From Candidatus Benthicola azotiphorus (GTDB lineage Bacteria; Gemmatimonadota; Gemmatimonadetes; Palauibacterales; Palauibacteraceae): DNA of 7,424 bases. A program made the translations under genes and the position numbers. Under the pieces are notes generated by a model that made no database searches, was not told the origin of the DNA, and saw only the letters and a program-made list of their open reading frames with translations. Positions 7,003 through 7,424 of this stretch are shown in pieces (the first letter of the stretch is position 1; the number at the start of each line of letters is the position of its first letter). The DNA is taken from positions 1 to 7,424 of the forward strand of contig CANPVW010000074.1 of NCBI GenBank assembly GCA_947581745.1. Reading direction: 5' to 3'.

Positions 7003-7257
7003 GTGTCCCGCACCCTTTCCGTAGCACAGGCCAAGGCGACCTTCGCCGCCTGTGTCCGATGGGCGGAAGACGGCGAGCCGATCATCATCAGTCGGCACGG
7101 CAAGCCCGTGGCGGCACTCGTGCAGGCGGCCGACGTGGAGAGCCTGACCCGGCTGCGAGCAGCGGGCCCGGAGGGTGGTCTCGCGAGTCTGTCCGGGGGC
7201 TGGAAGGGCTCGGACGAGTTGGCTCGCCTTGTTCGACGCGGAGGCCGCCCGGGCTGA
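7003..7257 (+). CDS. Phd/YefM-family antitoxin of a type II toxin-antitoxin system
   Basis: This 84-aa protein is the antitoxin that should neutralise the downstream PIN toxin and repress its own operon. Its N-terminal Phd/YefM domain (about 1-45) reads LSVAQAKATFAACV (5-18), then a helix and EPIIISRHGKPVAALV (25-40). The family hallmarks are V-x-x-A-K-x-x-F/L, E-x-x-x-I-x-R-x-G-K-P-V-A. The C-terminal part (57-79) contains GLASLSGGWKGSDELARLV, which fits the toxin-binding tail of this family, usually unfolded until it wraps the toxin. Length is typical. It is preceded by a strong promoter, a dyad operator and an ideal RBS, and followed by a PIN gene in the same direction. The start codon is GTG. 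A frequent partner of Phd-type antitoxins is Doc, but PIN partners are common too, and the start of the next gene matches PIN and not Doc. Confidence 0.9.
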   Translation: MSRTLSVAQAKATFAACVRWAEDGEPIIISRHGKPVAALVQAADVESLTRLRAAGPEGGLASLSGGWKGSDELARLVRRGGRPG

Positions 7258-7268
7258 CGCGGCCCGGG
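7248..7268 (+). repeat. Potential hairpin over the antitoxin stop codon
   Basis: CCCGGGC (7248-7254) and GCCCGGG (7262-7268) are a perfect 7-bp inverted repeat around the loop TGACGCG, so the antitoxin TGA (7255-7257) is the start of the loop. A G-T pair could extend it by one. It is not followed by a T-run, so it is not a standard intrinsic terminator. It may lower toxin expression relative to antitoxin or shield the message. In such GC-rich DNA a short stem of this kind can also arise by chance. Confidence 0.35.
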
Positions 7269-7285
7269 TAGCTTCGCTTCGCAGA

Positions 7286-7315
7286 TCCCGGACTCGCGGG
7301 CACTGGACTCCGGGA
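7286..7315 (+). repeat. Second potential hairpin just upstream of the toxin start
   Basis: TCCCGGA (7286-7292) and TCCGGGA (7309-7315) are a perfect 7-bp inverted repeat around a 16-nt loop. The stem ends a few bases before the purine stretch GCGGGAGAGG (7317-7326), the only Shine-Dalgarno-like sequence for the toxin. Folding could influence access to it. This is structure prediction by eye only. Confidence 0.3.
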
Positions 7316-7338
7316 AGCGGGAGAGGTGTCTGCCCAGC

Positions 7339-7424
7339 GTGACTGCCTATCTGTTCCACGCCGACGCCATCGCGGAGGCGCTCCGCAGCGAACCCCGCGA
7401 GGCCTACCTCGACTGGCTGCGCGC
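7339..7424 (+). CDS. PIN-domain (VapC-like) toxin, N-terminal fragment cut by the window end
   Basis: Only 28 codons are visible, starting with GTG 7339: M-T-A-Y-L-F-H-A-D-A-I-A-E-A-L-R, then a helix containing AYLDWLR. The pattern hydrophobic-hydrophobic-x-D-x-(N/D)-x-(I/L)-(S/A)-E-x-L-R followed by P-x-x-x-Y-x-x-W-L is the first strand and helix of PIN-domain ribonuclease toxins. Its position after a Phd antitoxin supports that. PIN toxins cut RNA with a metal site built from three or four acidic residues. The first of these normally occupies the position filled here by His7 (codon CAC 7357-7359); Asp9 and Glu13 are retained. The start has a poor RBS: AGAGG lies 12 nt upstream. The gene is 81 nt downstream of the antitoxin, farther than usual for such pairs, and shares its reading frame. 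Family assignment is good, activity uncertain. Confidence 0.75.
   Translation, partial: MTAYLFHADAIAEALRSEPREAYLDWLR

Noticed and set aside
1..7424. Chi-type octamers regulating AddAB
   Set aside because: The Chi sequence of this organism is unknown, and matches to E. coli or Bacillus Chi would be meaningless by eye; it needs genome-wide strand-skew statistics.

Overview
The window is very G+C-rich by eye, with strong third-position G/C bias and long spurious antisense frames. It looks like a chromosomal piece of a high-GC bacterium. The sequence style of the two large proteins would fit Gemmatimonadota or a similar phylum, but I cannot fix the lineage from this window alone. No IS, phage, CRISPR, tRNA or rRNA sequence is visible.

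Layout: (1) Bases 1-194, plus strand, hold the 3' end of a small gene whose tail resembles an SRPBCC/AHSA1-type protein. It overlaps tail-to-tail by 34 bp with the next gene. (2) Bases 161-6871, minus strand, hold a two-gene operon, addB (first, 6871 to 3698) then addA (3694 to 161), separated by 3 bp. Together they encode an AddAB-type helicase-nuclease for processing double-strand DNA ends. AddA has a complete set of SF1A (UvrD-like) motifs plus a C-terminal RecB-family nuclease. AddB is an inactivated helicase with an intact nuclease, and it lacks both a Walker A motif and the iron-sulfur cysteines known from Bacillus AddB. (3) Bases 6872-7002 are a divergent intergenic region with an AT-rich island. 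It contains a good sigma70-type promoter whose -10 overlaps a perfect 10+6+10 bp dyad, a likely autoregulatory operator. (4) Bases 7003-7257, plus strand, encode a Phd/YefM-family antitoxin with an ideal Shine-Dalgarno sequence. (5) After an 81-nt spacer with two potential hairpins, a PIN-domain (VapC-like) toxin begins at 7339 and runs off the window.

Functionally, AddA and AddB should form one complex that unwinds and degrades broken DNA ends ahead of RecA loading, with translational coupling setting stoichiometry. The Phd-PIN pair is a type II toxin-antitoxin operon transcribed away from addBA from the shared intergenic region.

The points most worth a second look are: two candidate sliding-clamp-binding peptides in the AddA linker; the PIN toxin's first catalytic Asp replaced by His; the structured, unusually long antitoxin-toxin spacer; and the double loss of the Walker A and Fe-S ligands in AddB. 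I found no convincing wholly new multi-gene system. The toxin-antitoxin pair next to an end-processing nuclease could be a guard arrangement, but that is only a hypothesis.
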